A DNA stretch of 64,000 nt, from NCBI GenBank assembly GCA_947496705.1, contig CANMDW010000002.1, positions 186,001 to 250,000 on the forward strand, written 5' to 3'. The position numbers were made by a program, and so were the translations under genes. The notes below the pieces were generated by a model that was given only the letters and a program-made list of their open reading frames with translations, had not been told where the DNA came from and ran no database searches. This document shows, piece by piece, positions 6,883 to 15,338 of the stretch (positions are counted from its first letter, which is position 1; each line of letters starts with the position of its first letter). This stretch comes from an uncultured Aquimarina sp. (GTDB taxonomy: Bacteria > Bacteroidota > Bacteroidia > Flavobacteriales > Flavobacteriaceae).

Positions 6883-9417
6883 TTATTTTCCTAAAGATAA
6901 CATATTTGCAAAAAGTCGATAGGCACCCGATACACCTGCCGGAAATTCTCTGAAAAAACTAAGCCCTGTGTACACATAATACCCTTTTCCATATTGTGCG
7001 ACCAATAAAGGTCCTTTCTTTTGGGATTCTCCCTTATCATTGGCTGCCAGAACTGCTGTGTATTCTTCAGACCATTCACCGGGAAAATACAAACCTCGTT
7101 CTTGTACCCATCCCTTGAAATCATCGGGAGTAATTTTATTTGGTGTATTTAAAACCTGATGCCCGGGAGCCAAAAAGGTTACTTCTGCATTTTCATCGGT
7201 TACCCGGTCTCTTGATAATTTTAAAGGATAAGGCCCCAGTTTGTCGGTTACTTTCAATCGTCGATTGGTGTTGTATTGTATGATAAGGTTTCCGCCGTTT
7301 TTTACATAATCCAGTAAATACTGTTGTTTGAATTTTAATTGTTCTACCGTATTGTATGCTCTTATTCCCACTACAATGGCATCAAAAGGTGTAAGGGTTT
7401 CTAAGGAAATAGCTTCGGGATCGATAGTAGTCACTTTATACCCAATTTGTTGTAAACTTTCTGGTACTACATCTCCGGCACCTTCTATATAACCAATATT
7501 CTGACCTTTCTTTTTGATATCCAATCGTACCACTTTGGTTTCTGAGGGTTGGATTACTGTTTGATAGGGGATATGGTCATAATCGATAGTTATAACTTCA
7601 TCAGTATATGTTTGGCCATTGATAGTAACCATTGGCGAAATATACCCTTCACTCTGATTTTGAGGAGCAATAAGAGTAAAAACTACTGTTTTTTCTTCTC
7701 CTTTTTGGTTTAAACTAAAATCAATATTTTTGGGAGACACTTTCCAACCTTGTGGATATGCCAAAGAAACTATTCCTTTTAGGTTCCCTTTACCGGCTTT
7801 AAGAGTTACAGGAATTTGTTTTGAAAGCCCATTGGCATATATGATTACTTTATCTTTTATACTTGAAGAAATTACCGGGATAACCTCAAATGGTTTATAA
7901 ACTTCTCCTTTTACAGGATCATTTGTTTTGTATACCACTTCTTTAGTAAAAGGAATGGCCGTTCCTTCGACTTCTACTGTGAAAACCGCCTTGATCTTGT
8001 GGTCGGTTTCGGGTTTGCCAATCAATTTTTGATCACTAACCATATACATTCCTAATGTTCCCTTTTTGTTTAACCAATATGGATTGGTATATCCAAAATC
8101 ATTGGGGATGGTTCCTTTGAATTCGAAGTTGTTTTTGATATTATTGGTTAATACTTTTTCTGAAGTGTCATGTATACCAATAGCCTCAATCTGGATCGAT
8201 TTTAAGGTCATTTTGCTATCACTTCTGTTAATTGCCTCAAGTTTTAAGCTCACTTCGCTTCCTTTGGTTGTATTAGGTTCTGTAGCTACTGTTTCAAGAT
8301 AAAGCCCCGAAGCTCCTGCAATGATCTTTTTTATTTCTTTGGATTTAATAGTTTTCCAATGCTTGTCTTCTAGTTGTTGGATGAGTTGATATGCTATAGC
8401 CAGTTGCGGGATAGAGGCAGCCGGGTTTCTAAAATCAAAATCTTTTTCTACCTGATATAGAATATCGCCAATGGCTTTTCCTCCTTTTATGCGATTCCAT
8501 GAAGTGTCTATTCCTTCAAAAATATTGGTTTTGTCTTTGGGCAACTCTCCTTTAATCAATTCGATATACTCTGGTTGTTTTCCGCGGGTTCCGGTACTTC
8601 CAAACCCCTGGGATTTATGATTACTGCGACTCAACGAAGCTATTTCGGTGTTAGAAAGACCCGAAGCAGGGTAATATATTCCTGTATCAAATTCTAACAG
8701 ATTTGACTTGTCTGCTTTTTCAAAATTTTCCTGGCTACCATAAAACCACCAGGAGGTATTAAAGAACATACGTTTTGGCTGCCAGATATCTACATATTGC
8801 AATTGATCTGGATAAACATTCTTATCGGCGGTTAAATCGAAAGCTTCTGTACTTAAGATAGCAGAAGAAGTATGGTGCCCGTGGGTCGAACCCGGTGTTC
8901 TATGATCAAAACGATTCACGATTACATCAGGTCTGAATTTTCGGATAGCCCATACCACGTCACTTAATACTTCTTTTTTGTCCCAAATTGAAAGTGTTTC
9001 GTCGGGATGCTTAGAATATCCAAAATCATTGGCGCGGGTGAATAGTTGCTCTCCACCATCGGTACGACGGGCAGCCAATAATTCCTGGGTTCTTATTACA
9101 CCTAATAGCTCCCGAATTTCCGGTCCAACTAGATTTTGTCCCCCATCACCTCGAGTCATTGATAAATATGCTGTTCTGGCTTTGACTTGGTTTGCCATAT
9201 ATGAAATGAGACGTGTATTTTCATCATCTGGATGTGCTGCTACATATAAAACAGAGCCCAAAAAGTTAAGTTTTTTAATAGCTTCGTGGATTTCTGCAGC
9301 ATTGGGTTTTTGGGGGCGCTGAGCCCGGGCAACATAAGAGAACAGTAGGTTGATACCGACTATAAAAAGTAGTTTTCGCATAAGTATGGAGGCAATTTTT
9401 AAATTGTAATGTTTCAT
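6883..9417 (-). CDS. PIG-L (LmbE-like) family deacetylase, large secreted form
   Basis: An 844-residue exported protein. A signal sequence lies near residues 13-33 (hydrophobic LLFIVGINLLFSYVARAQ). The zinc-dependent N-acetylglucosaminyl deacetylase domain follows, with AHPDDE at 61-66 and HGHHTSS at 179-185 providing metal and catalytic residues. The middle is beta-rich, and the last ~200 residues look like a ThuA/GATase-like alpha/beta domain (VVGIRAYNTVEQL, GGNLIIQYNTNR). It should deacetylate an N-acetyl sugar derivative outside the cytoplasm. The start at 9417 is chosen because ACAG-ATG-AAA here lies exactly 24 nt after a palindrome, as in two other genes of the window; 9381 (MRKLLF) is the alternative and 9477 is unlikely. 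Confidence 0.82.
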   Translation of the reverse strand: MKHYNLKIASILMRKLLFIVGINLLFSYVARAQRPQKPNAAEIHEAIKKLNFLGSVLYVAAHPDDENTRLISYMANQVKARTAYLSMTRGDGGQNLVGPEIRELLGVIRTQELLAARRTDGGEQLFTRANDFGYSKHPDETLSIWDKKEVLSDVVWAIRKFRPDVIVNRFDHRTPGSTHGHHTSSAILSTEAFDLTADKNVYPDQLQYVDIWQPKRMFFNTSWWFYGSQENFEKADKSNLLEFDTGIYYPASGLSNTEIASLSRSNHKSQGFGSTGTRGKQPEYIELIKGELPKDKTNIFEGIDTSWNRIKGGKAIGDILYQVEKDFDFRNPAASIPQLAIAYQLIQQLEDKHWKTIKSKEIKKIIAGASGLYLETVATEPNTTKGSEVSLKLEAINRSDSKMTLKSIQIEAIGIHDTSEKVLTNNIKNNFEFKGTIPNDFGYTNPYWLNKKGTLGMYMVSDQKLIGKPETDHKIKAVFTVEVEGTAIPFTKEVVYKTNDPVKGEVYKPFEVIPVISSSIKDKVIIYANGLSKQIPVTLKAGKGNLKGIVSLAYPQGWKVSPKNIDFSLNQKGEEKTVVFTLIAPQNQSEGYISPMVTINGQTYTDEVITIDYDHIPYQTVIQPSETKVVRLDIKKKGQNIGYIEGAGDVVPESLQQIGYKVTTIDPEAISLETLTPFDAIVVGIRAYNTVEQLKFKQQYLLDYVKNGGNLIIQYNTNRRLKVTDKLGPYPLKLSRDRVTDENAEVTFLAPGHQVLNTPNKITPDDFKGWVQERGLYFPGEWSEEYTAVLAANDKGESQKKGPLLVAQYGKGYYVYTGLSFFREFPAGVSGAYRLFANMLSLGK

Positions 9418-9441
9418 CTGTTCTATTTTATTGTTTTTTAT

Positions 9442-9457
9442 CCCGATAGCTATCGGG
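9442..9457 (-). promoter_or_regulatory. Palindrome CCCGATAGCTATCGGG, 24 nt before a start codon
   Basis: A perfect 16-bp palindrome. On the minus strand it is followed by an A-rich 24-nt leader ending AACAG and then the ATG of the PIG-L gene at 9417. The same arrangement and spacing occur at 27095-27110 and, slightly degenerate, at 63705-63720. It is not a classic terminator for either strand, because the gene-strand hairpin is followed by A rather than T. Confidence 0.7.
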
Positions 9458-9489
9458 AGTAAGATGGAATTCGCCACTGAAAATTTAGT

Positions 9490-9505
9490 CCTGATAGCTA
9501 TCGGG
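9490..9505 (-). repeat. Second palindrome copy, one mismatch (CCTGATAGCTATCGGG)
   Basis: It lies 32 bp upstream of the perfect copy at 9442-9457 and differs at one base. Its presence shows that the palindrome can occur in tandem in an intergenic region and is not tied to every start codon. Confidence 0.6.
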
Positions 9506-9616
9506 AGGTATCAACTTAATTGTTATGGCTCATTTCAAATATATAAAAGTAAAACTATCAGGATTCTGGTTTAAGGATACTTTAACAAAGCCTCCCATCT
9601 CCCAAAGAGAGAACCT

Positions 9617-11812
9617 TTATTTCCTTCTTTTTGAGTAGGATTTAGCTGGGGTTTCCACAAATTCTAGTTGATCCACGGCCACATTGGTAGTAAAAACCCC
9701 ATAGTTTACTATCGCTTTTCCTTTTTCGAGGGTATCTATGGTTCCTACAGATTTCCCATCGATCATTCGCACTCGGTCACCTACTTTTAAGGGAACCTTT
9801 GGTTTTTGTTGAATGATCTTTTCTTCTTTCTTTTTTTCTTCTTTTTTCTTTTCACGTATTACTTTTACTTTTTGTTCAACTTCTTTTGCAATCTTTTGTT
9901 CCTTTATTTTTTCGGCTTTTCGTTGCTTGGCAGGTTGTTTTTTACGTTTAGAATTTTCTACTTCCACAATTTTGATAAACTCATTAATTAGTTCATGCTT
10001 CTTTTTAGTATTGAAGTATTTTTCGCTGAGATCGTTAATTTTTTGACCCAGGTAGATCATACGCTGATTGCTATCATACAATTCCTGGTAGCTTTCCAGT
10101 TTACGCTGTATACGGTCGTTTGTTTTTTCTAGCCGCTCTTTTTCTTCGGTTGCTTTTTGCTCTTTGGTTTTTAAGGACGAAGTTGTTTTCTGCAATTTTG
10201 ATCGTTCTTTCTGAAGGTTTGCAATACTTTTATCAAAACGAATTTTACCACGCTCCACCTTTTTCTTTGCTTTATTGACCAAGCTGTACGGAATTCCATT
10301 TTTTTGTGCCACTTCAAAGGTAAAAGAGCTCCCTGCTTCACCCAAATACAATTTGAACAATGGTTCTAATGTTCTTGCGTCAAAAAGCATATTGGCGTTG
10401 GCCATATAGGGCAATTCATTGGCTAACATTTTTAGGTTTGCATAATGTGTGGTAATGATACCAAACGATTCTCTTTCATAAAAAACTTCCAGGAAAGCTT
10501 CAGCCAATGCACCTCCAAGTTCGGGATCACTACCGGTACCAAATTCATCAATAAGAAATAGGGTTCTATCATTACATTTCCGAAGGAAATAATTCATATT
10601 TTTTAATCGATAACTATAGGTGCTTAAATGGTTTTCGATCGATTGATTGTCTCCAATATCTGTTAAAATGGTATTGAATAAACATACTCTACTGTATTCG
10701 TGTACAGGAATCAACATGCCACTTTGTAACATTATTTGCAATAAACCAATGGTTTTTAATGTAATACTTTTTCCGCCTGCATTTGGCCCCGAAATAACAA
10801 TAATCCTATTACTTTGATCTAGCGTTATGGTTTGAGGATATGTTTTTTCTCCTTTGGCAGCATTACTAAGATACAGCAGGGGATGATATGCTTCTTTAAT
10901 TGTTAATTCTCTGTCTTCTGTAATTTTTGGCAGTACAGCATTGAGTTGATTGGCGTATTTTGACTTTGCCGACACTACATCTATATCACTTAAATACTCT
11001 TGATATTGTTGAAGAAGCGCTGCGAATGGACGCAAAGAATTGGTGAGTTGTTTTAGTATTTTTACAATCTCTTCCCGCTCTTCATATTGAAGATTGCTAA
11101 GTTCGCGGCTATATTGTAGCGTGGCTTCTGGTTCTATATAGACAATGCTTCCGGTTTTTGAATTGCCCATAATAGCTCCCTTCACCTTTCTGCGATACAT
11201 TGATTTAACTGCCAACACCCTGCGGTTGTCGACAACACTTTCTTTAATTTCATCAAGATAACCAAGACTGTTATATCGAGTGAGATCTTTTCCAAAACTT
11301 CCATTTAGCTTTCCCTGGATAATATTGATCTCTTTTCTTAGTCCCAAAAGCGTTGAAGAGGCATTGTCTTTTATCTCTCCAAATTTATCTACGACAGCTT
11401 CAATCAGATTGATAATGTCTTTGGTAAAAGGAATTTCTGTTGAAGTCTGATACAGAAACGGATAGGATTCTTTATTTGACTTAAAAAAAGTCAATAAATC
11501 ATTATTTGTGAGGCTTATAGAAACCAGCTTTTTAAGGTTTGAAGTTTCTAGAAAGGTGTTTTCAACAGTTAATAATTTAATCTCATTGTTGATGCTATCA
11601 AACCCATGGTTGGGTATGCGGGCATCATGTAAATAAGAAGATTTGTATTCAAATACTTGTTGTAGCTCAATGTTTAATTGTGTTGCAGTACCAAAAGGAA
11701 CAATTTGAAGCGCTTTTGATCTGCCATAATCTGTAGTGCATAATGCTGCAACATGATCAAGTACTGTATCAAATTCAAGATCTTTCAGTGTTTTTTCAGA
11801 AATGCGAATCAT
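9617..11812 (-). CDS. mutS2: MutS2-like DNA-binding ATPase lacking the Smr domain
   Basis: A 731-residue cytoplasmic protein. Residues 1-300 match the MutS core/lever region. The ABC-type ATPase has Walker A GPNAGGKS near residue 345 and Walker B LFLIDEFGTGSDPELGG near 420. Next come a long coiled coil (about 520-600), a very Lys/Glu-rich linker (about 610-670) and a KOW-like beta segment (VGDRVRMIDGKSVGTIDTLEKG). The C-terminal Smr nuclease domain of classical MutS2 is absent, the chain ending in SYSKRRK. Family members act in recombination control or ribosome rescue; without Smr a nuclease role is unlikely. It is divergent from ung. Confidence 0.85.
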   Translation of the reverse strand: MIRISEKTLKDLEFDTVLDHVAALCTTDYGRSKALQIVPFGTATQLNIELQQVFEYKSSYLHDARIPNHGFDSINNEIKLLTVENTFLETSNLKKLVSISLTNNDLLTFFKSNKESYPFLYQTSTEIPFTKDIINLIEAVVDKFGEIKDNASSTLLGLRKEINIIQGKLNGSFGKDLTRYNSLGYLDEIKESVVDNRRVLAVKSMYRRKVKGAIMGNSKTGSIVYIEPEATLQYSRELSNLQYEEREEIVKILKQLTNSLRPFAALLQQYQEYLSDIDVVSAKSKYANQLNAVLPKITEDRELTIKEAYHPLLYLSNAAKGEKTYPQTITLDQSNRIIVISGPNAGGKSITLKTIGLLQIMLQSGMLIPVHEYSRVCLFNTILTDIGDNQSIENHLSTYSYRLKNMNYFLRKCNDRTLFLIDEFGTGSDPELGGALAEAFLEVFYERESFGIITTHYANLKMLANELPYMANANMLFDARTLEPLFKLYLGEAGSSFTFEVAQKNGIPYSLVNKAKKKVERGKIRFDKSIANLQKERSKLQKTTSSLKTKEQKATEEKERLEKTNDRIQRKLESYQELYDSNQRMIYLGQKINDLSEKYFNTKKKHELINEFIKIVEVENSKRKKQPAKQRKAEKIKEQKIAKEVEQKVKVIREKKKEEKKKEEKIIQQKPKVPLKVGDRVRMIDGKSVGTIDTLEKGKAIVNYGVFTTNVAVDQLEFVETPAKSYSKRRK

Positions 11813-11863
11813 ACTTTTTTTTACCCTATTTTTGGGTTATCTTCCGTCAGTTTTAGAACAGGA

Positions 11864-11871
11864 CAAAAGTA
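11864..11871 (-). promoter_or_regulatory. -7 promoter element TACTTTTG for mutS2
   Basis: An exact minus-strand match to TAnnTTTG in the 87-bp divergent spacer, about 52 bp upstream of the mutS2 start codon. The -33 element is not obvious. Confidence 0.5.
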
Positions 11872-11899
11872 CATAATTACCTTAATTTTTGTTATCTAT

Positions 11900-12565
11900 A
11901 TGAATGTAAATATTGAATCCGGCTGGAAAGAACAACTTAAAGACGAATTTGGCAAGCCTTATTTTTCTGCATTGGTAAACTTTGTGAGGACAGAATATAA
12001 AAATAATACCTGTTATCCAAAGGGTTCAGAGATTTTTGCTGCTTTTGATCGCTGTAGCTTTCAAAATACCAAAGTGGTAATAATTGGTCAGGATCCTTAT
12101 CATGGGGTAGGGCAGGCCAATGGTTTGTGTTTTTCTGTTAATGTTGGTATTGAAATGCCTCCTTCTTTGATTAATATTTTTAAAGAGATAGAAACAGATG
12201 TAGGAGTTTCATTTCCGTCGAGCGGAAATTTGCAACGATGGGCAGACCAGGGAGTTTTATTATTAAATGCCATTTTATCGGTAAGAGCTCATCAGGCAGG
12301 ATCTCATCAAAACAAAGGATGGGAACAATTTACAGATGCTGTTATACAATCAATATCAAGTAAAAAAGAAAACGTAGTTTTTTTACTATGGGGAGGATTT
12401 GCAAAGAAAAAAGGGGTAAAGATAGACAGATCAAAGCACTGTGTGCTCGCAAGCGGTCATCCCTCTCCACTGAGCGCTAATAGAGGATATTGGTTTGGTA
12501 ACAAACATTTCAGCCAAACAAATGATTACCTTGCCAAGACAGCCCAGGCTACTATAAATTGGTAA
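11900..12565 (+). CDS. ung: Uracil-DNA glycosylase (family 1)
   Basis: A 221-residue enzyme that excises uracil from DNA as the first step of base-excision repair. The water-activating loop GQDPYHG is at residues 63-69 and the minor-groove leucine loop HPSPLS at 187-192, with LLWGGFAKKKG between them. The length matches Ung proteins starting at the ATG at 11900. The frame is open back to 11753, but that segment runs antisense through the 5' end of mutS2 and is not conserved-looking. It abuts a convergent small gene. Confidence 0.95.
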   Translation: MNVNIESGWKEQLKDEFGKPYFSALVNFVRTEYKNNTCYPKGSEIFAAFDRCSFQNTKVVIIGQDPYHGVGQANGLCFSVNVGIEMPPSLINIFKEIETDVGVSFPSSGNLQRWADQGVLLLNAILSVRAHQAGSHQNKGWEQFTDAVIQSISSKKENVVFLLWGGFAKKKGVKIDRSKHCVLASGHPSPLSANRGYWFGNKHFSQTNDYLAKTAQATINW

Positions 12566-12748
12566 TTATGCTGCGTTGGGAATATCTGAAGATCCAGACT
12601 TATCTTGAGTTTTTTCAGATATTGAATTGATTCTGATTTTTCGCTTTTTCGCTTTTTTGCTATCCCCGTCAACCGATTGAGTGCTGAATTTTAGCAGCAC
12701 AAAGTTGAAGATAACGAGACCCGCTAATATTATTAAAAAATTTACCAT
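12566..12748 (-). CDS. Small membrane-anchored hypothetical protein (60 aa)
   Basis: An N-terminal hydrophobic helix (VNFLIILAGLVIFNFVLLKF, residues 2-21) is followed by a strongly basic, low-complexity cytoplasmic tail (DSKKAKKRKIRI). Its stop codon abuts that of ung with no spacer. Function is unknown. A TACATTTG -7 box on the same strand at 12835-12842 supports expression. Confidence 0.55.
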   Translation of the reverse strand: MVNFLIILAGLVIFNFVLLKFSTQSVDGDSKKAKKRKIRINSISEKTQDKSGSSDIPNAA

Positions 12749-12834
12749 AAAAGATTGTTAGTTAAATACTAGATGCATATAATCCAAAAAGGTTGCTTAC
12801 ACATTAATAATTTGTTCAGTGGGGTAGGTAGCCG

Positions 12835-12842
12835 CAAATGTA
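12835..12842 (-). promoter_or_regulatory. -7 promoter element TACATTTG upstream of the 60-aa gene
   Basis: An exact match to TAnnTTTG on the minus strand, 87 bp before the start codon at 12748. The rest of the 297-bp spacer 12749-13045 shows no gene or clear structure. Confidence 0.4.
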
Positions 12843-13045
12843 CAAAAATATTTTAATTTCGTATACGTCTGACCTTCAGTCATTTAATAATTCAACATTT
12901 ATTAAGTATTTGTTAACTGAATAAATGATTTCTTATTTCTAATCATAAATTATTGCAACATTCTCTGTGTAAGTAACGTTTTGTTTTGTATCTACCCTAC
13001 CTTAAAACTTCAAAAGAACAATAAAAATTCAAATGAGTTCATTAA

Positions 13046-13897
13046 TTATACCTGATACGTAAATGCTTGTAGCGCTATTTTTTTGTCGAGAATTCCTAAA
13101 TTAAATAATTGATTCTGAACTTCTGCAAGTGTTTCATTCTTGATTTGTGATTGACTCCATTCGGTGAGTTGCAGCCATTCTCTAATGTCTTCTATTTGTT
13201 GATCATATCGATGCGCCAAAGTTTTATCGATATCCGGGATTTTTTTGAAGTCTAAAGTAGTTGTGTTTATAATTTGTAAGATCTTTTTTATTTTTTCGGC
13301 TTCGGTTTTCAATATATCTTCTCTTACTGCAATTACAAAACAAGGCCAGGGAGTAGGGCAGTCTGCTACTCGTCTGAAAATACCTTTGTCTACCAATGGT
13401 TTTGTCGTGAAGTGCTCCCACATAAAATAATCTGCGGCTCCTTTTGTTAAAGCTTCAATAGCTCCGTTAAGGTTTTTTATCACTTCAAAATGAAGATTAG
13501 CAGTATCCCAACCTTCATTTTGAGCGTTTATATATGCCATTAAATGAGAACCCGAGCCATACCTACTAATAGCCGCTTTCGTGTTTTTTAGTTGAGAAAG
13601 ATCAGTAAATTTAGCATTGGCAGCCACATGAATCCCCCATATTAAAGGTGTTTGAATATAGGTTTGTACAATCTTACTGGGATTGCCTGCGGTAATATCT
13701 TTTACGATACCTTCAGTAAGAATGATGGCCATGTCAATATGACCATTTCTTAAAGCTTCGCACATGGCACCCGTGCCTCCTGGATAATCTATCCATTCTA
13801 GTTGTAGATCATTTTTTTGATAGCTTCCTTCCTCAATAGTAAGATGCCAGGGTAGATTGAAATGCTCGGGAACACCTCCGATTTTTATTAGTTGCAT
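13046..13897 (-). CDS. Orphan periplasmic-binding-protein-like protein (NMT1/THI5-like fold), no signal peptide
   Basis: A 283-residue type-2 periplasmic-binding-protein fold: MQLIKIGGVPEHFNLPWHLTIE opens the first lobe, YPGGTGAMCEALRNGHIDMAI matches NMT1/SsuA/ThiY-like substrate-binding proteins, and SRYGSGSHLMAYI forms the ligand loop. There is no signal peptide or lipobox, and no ABC permease or ATPase gene is adjacent. It may be a cytoplasmic ligand binder or an enzyme related to THI5; the ligand is unknown. It is monocistronic, with a divergent small gene upstream. Confidence 0.7.
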   Translation of the reverse strand: MQLIKIGGVPEHFNLPWHLTIEEGSYQKNDLQLEWIDYPGGTGAMCEALRNGHIDMAIILTEGIVKDITAGNPSKIVQTYIQTPLIWGIHVAANAKFTDLSQLKNTKAAISRYGSGSHLMAYINAQNEGWDTANLHFEVIKNLNGAIEALTKGAADYFMWEHFTTKPLVDKGIFRRVADCPTPWPCFVIAVREDILKTEAEKIKKILQIINTTTLDFKKIPDIDKTLAHRYDQQIEDIREWLQLTEWSQSQIKNETLAEVQNQLFNLGILDKKIALQAFTYQV

Positions 13898-13979
13898 ATG
13901 TTTTTGGTGAAAATGTTAAATAAAAGTGTATTTCATCGATTTTTTGTGTATTTAAACGATCATTTTAAATTGTTTTAGC

Positions 13980-13987
13980 TACATTTG
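13980..13987 (+). promoter_or_regulatory. -7 promoter element TACATTTG upstream of the 48-aa gene
   Basis: An exact match to TAnnTTTG, 65 bp before the ATG at 14053. No TTG at the proper -33 distance was found. Confidence 0.4.
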
Positions 13988-14052
13988 TAATGTAATATTT
14001 AAAAACATATTACGTTTACCCTAATTAAAAATCAAATAAAAACAATATTGCT

Positions 14053-14199
14053 ATGAAAAAGAATTTTTTAAAGAATAAAAATGCATATGTAAAGGTGGCA
14101 AAACTAAAGAATAATCCCTTAGAGAATGGTATTGTGATCTTTATAGCAGTATTGTTGTTAACTAACCTGCTAATCAGCCTTAAGATATTATTTGGATAA
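14053..14199 (+). CDS. Small single-span membrane protein (48 aa)
   Basis: A complete 48-codon frame, ATG at 14053 and TAA at 14197-14199. The N-terminal half is basic (MKKNFLKNKNAYVKVAKLKN). The C-terminal half is one hydrophobic helix (about residues 26-46, IVIFIAVLLLTNLLISLKI). A -7 promoter element lies upstream. It overlaps the end of the opposite gene by 12 bp. Function is unknown. Confidence 0.5.
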   Translation: MKKNFLKNKNAYVKVAKLKNNPLENGIVIFIAVLLLTNLLISLKILFG

Positions 14200-14433
14200 T
14201 ATTTTATGTTTAGCGTGAATGTTTTCTACACACTTTCTGATAACATTTTGAGAACGGATAAATGAATTTTTATCCGTTTTTATTTCATACCTATTTGATT
14301 CTTCTGCATTTTGTATTCTTGCTTTTACAGTGTCTCTGTATTGTAGCTGCAGAATATCCAGTAGTTCTGTTTTTAAATTGTTATCCAGGATAGGCACTAA
14401 AACTTCGAGGTGAGGCAAAATAATAAAATTCAA
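14188..14433 (-). CDS. Hypothetical protein (81 aa)
   Basis: I do not recognise it. It is a short, probably helical, charged protein with no membrane segment or signal. It starts 19 bp after the nucleoside phosphorylase stop on the same strand, so it may be the last gene of that cluster. Its 3' end overlaps the small plus-strand gene by 12 bp. Confidence 0.4.
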   Translation of the reverse strand: MNFIILPHLEVLVPILDNNLKTELLDILQLQYRDTVKARIQNAEESNRYEIKTDKNSFIRSQNVIRKCVENIHAKHKILSK

Positions 14434-14452
14434 GATTTTTTTATTTTCTACG

Positions 14453-15337
14453 TTAAACCTGGTTTTGATAGCTTACAATTTTATCCAAAGTATATTTAAT
14501 TAATCTGTCTACTGCCTTTTTTGGATTTTTGCTAAATTCTCCGCTACTGCGATTGGCCAAAACTACATTCATCGATACCGCTTTGTGCCCTAAAATTTTT
14601 GCCATTCCATAGATGCCGGCTGTTTCCATTTCCAGATTGGTAATTTTTTTATTGTCGTATTCAAATAAAGAAATCTTTTCATTTAGTTTTGCATCTTGCA
14701 GCGGTAGTCTCAAAACCCTTCCCTGGGGGCCATAGAATCCAATGTTGGTAATTGTAATACCTTTTTTTGTCAATTCACTTTGCATATGTGACCCTAATTT
14801 TTCATCAAAACTAACTACGTATGGCAATGCTTTGTTTTTATCCCAACCCAAGTGTTTTGAAAGACTTTCTGAAATTTCGGGAAGTTGTACATGTTTACTT
14901 TCATAAAAATGTAAAAGGCTATCAAAACCTACTGCTATTTCTGATACCACAAAACTATTAACAGGAATATCGGGTTGTATTCCTCCACATGTTCCGATTC
15001 GAATAATATCTAAAGAAGTATGTTTCTCTTTTATCTCACGGGTATTAAGATCGATATTTACCAGGGCATCCAGCTCATTGATCACAATATCTATATTATC
15101 GGTACCGATCCCGGTAGAAATTACTGTTATTCTTTTACCTTGACAGGTTCCGGTTTGTGTATGGAATTCTCTTTTCCGAATTTTACACTCAACAGTATCA
15201 AAATACCGGGTTACCTTATCAACCCGATCGGGATCGCCAACTGTAATAATGGTATTTGCAATATGTTCGGGCTTAAGATTAAGATGATAAATACTACCAT
15301 CCTGATTAAGGATAAGTTCGGATTGAGCAATAGCCAT
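14453..15337 (-). CDS. Nucleoside phosphorylase (PNP/UDP family)
   Basis: A 294-residue cytoplasmic enzyme that splits a nucleoside with phosphate into free base and ribose-1-phosphate. The hallmark TVGDPDRVD motif is near residues 32-40, where the arginine binds phosphate. STGIGTDNIDIVINEL near 74-89 and LEMETAGIYGMAK near 244-256 supply the Glu-Met-Glu nucleoside site. The pattern is nearest uridine phosphorylases and their flavobacterial relatives, so uridine is the likeliest substrate, but purines cannot be excluded. It is one bp from the DUF1835 gene and probably co-transcribed. Confidence 0.85.
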   Translation of the reverse strand: MAIAQSELILNQDGSIYHLNLKPEHIANTIITVGDPDRVDKVTRYFDTVECKIRKREFHTQTGTCQGKRITVISTGIGTDNIDIVINELDALVNIDLNTREIKEKHTSLDIIRIGTCGGIQPDIPVNSFVVSEIAVGFDSLLHFYESKHVQLPEISESLSKHLGWDKNKALPYVVSFDEKLGSHMQSELTKKGITITNIGFYGPQGRVLRLPLQDAKLNEKISLFEYDNKKITNLEMETAGIYGMAKILGHKAVSMNVVLANRSSGEFSKNPKKAVDRLIKYTLDKIVSYQNQV

Positions 15338-15338
15338 A

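Noticed and set aside
9442..9457. Palindrome as a rho-independent terminator
   Set aside because: On the gene strand the hairpin is followed by A, and on the other strand T precedes rather than follows it.
9806..10046. Two Phe/Ser-rich open frames antisense to mutS2
   Set aside because: They are the reverse complement of the Lys/Glu-rich linker codons and have no independent start signals.
11753..11899. N-terminal extension of the uracil-DNA glycosylase frame
   Set aside because: It is antisense to the mutS2 start, covers its promoter, and family proteins start at the ATG at 11900.
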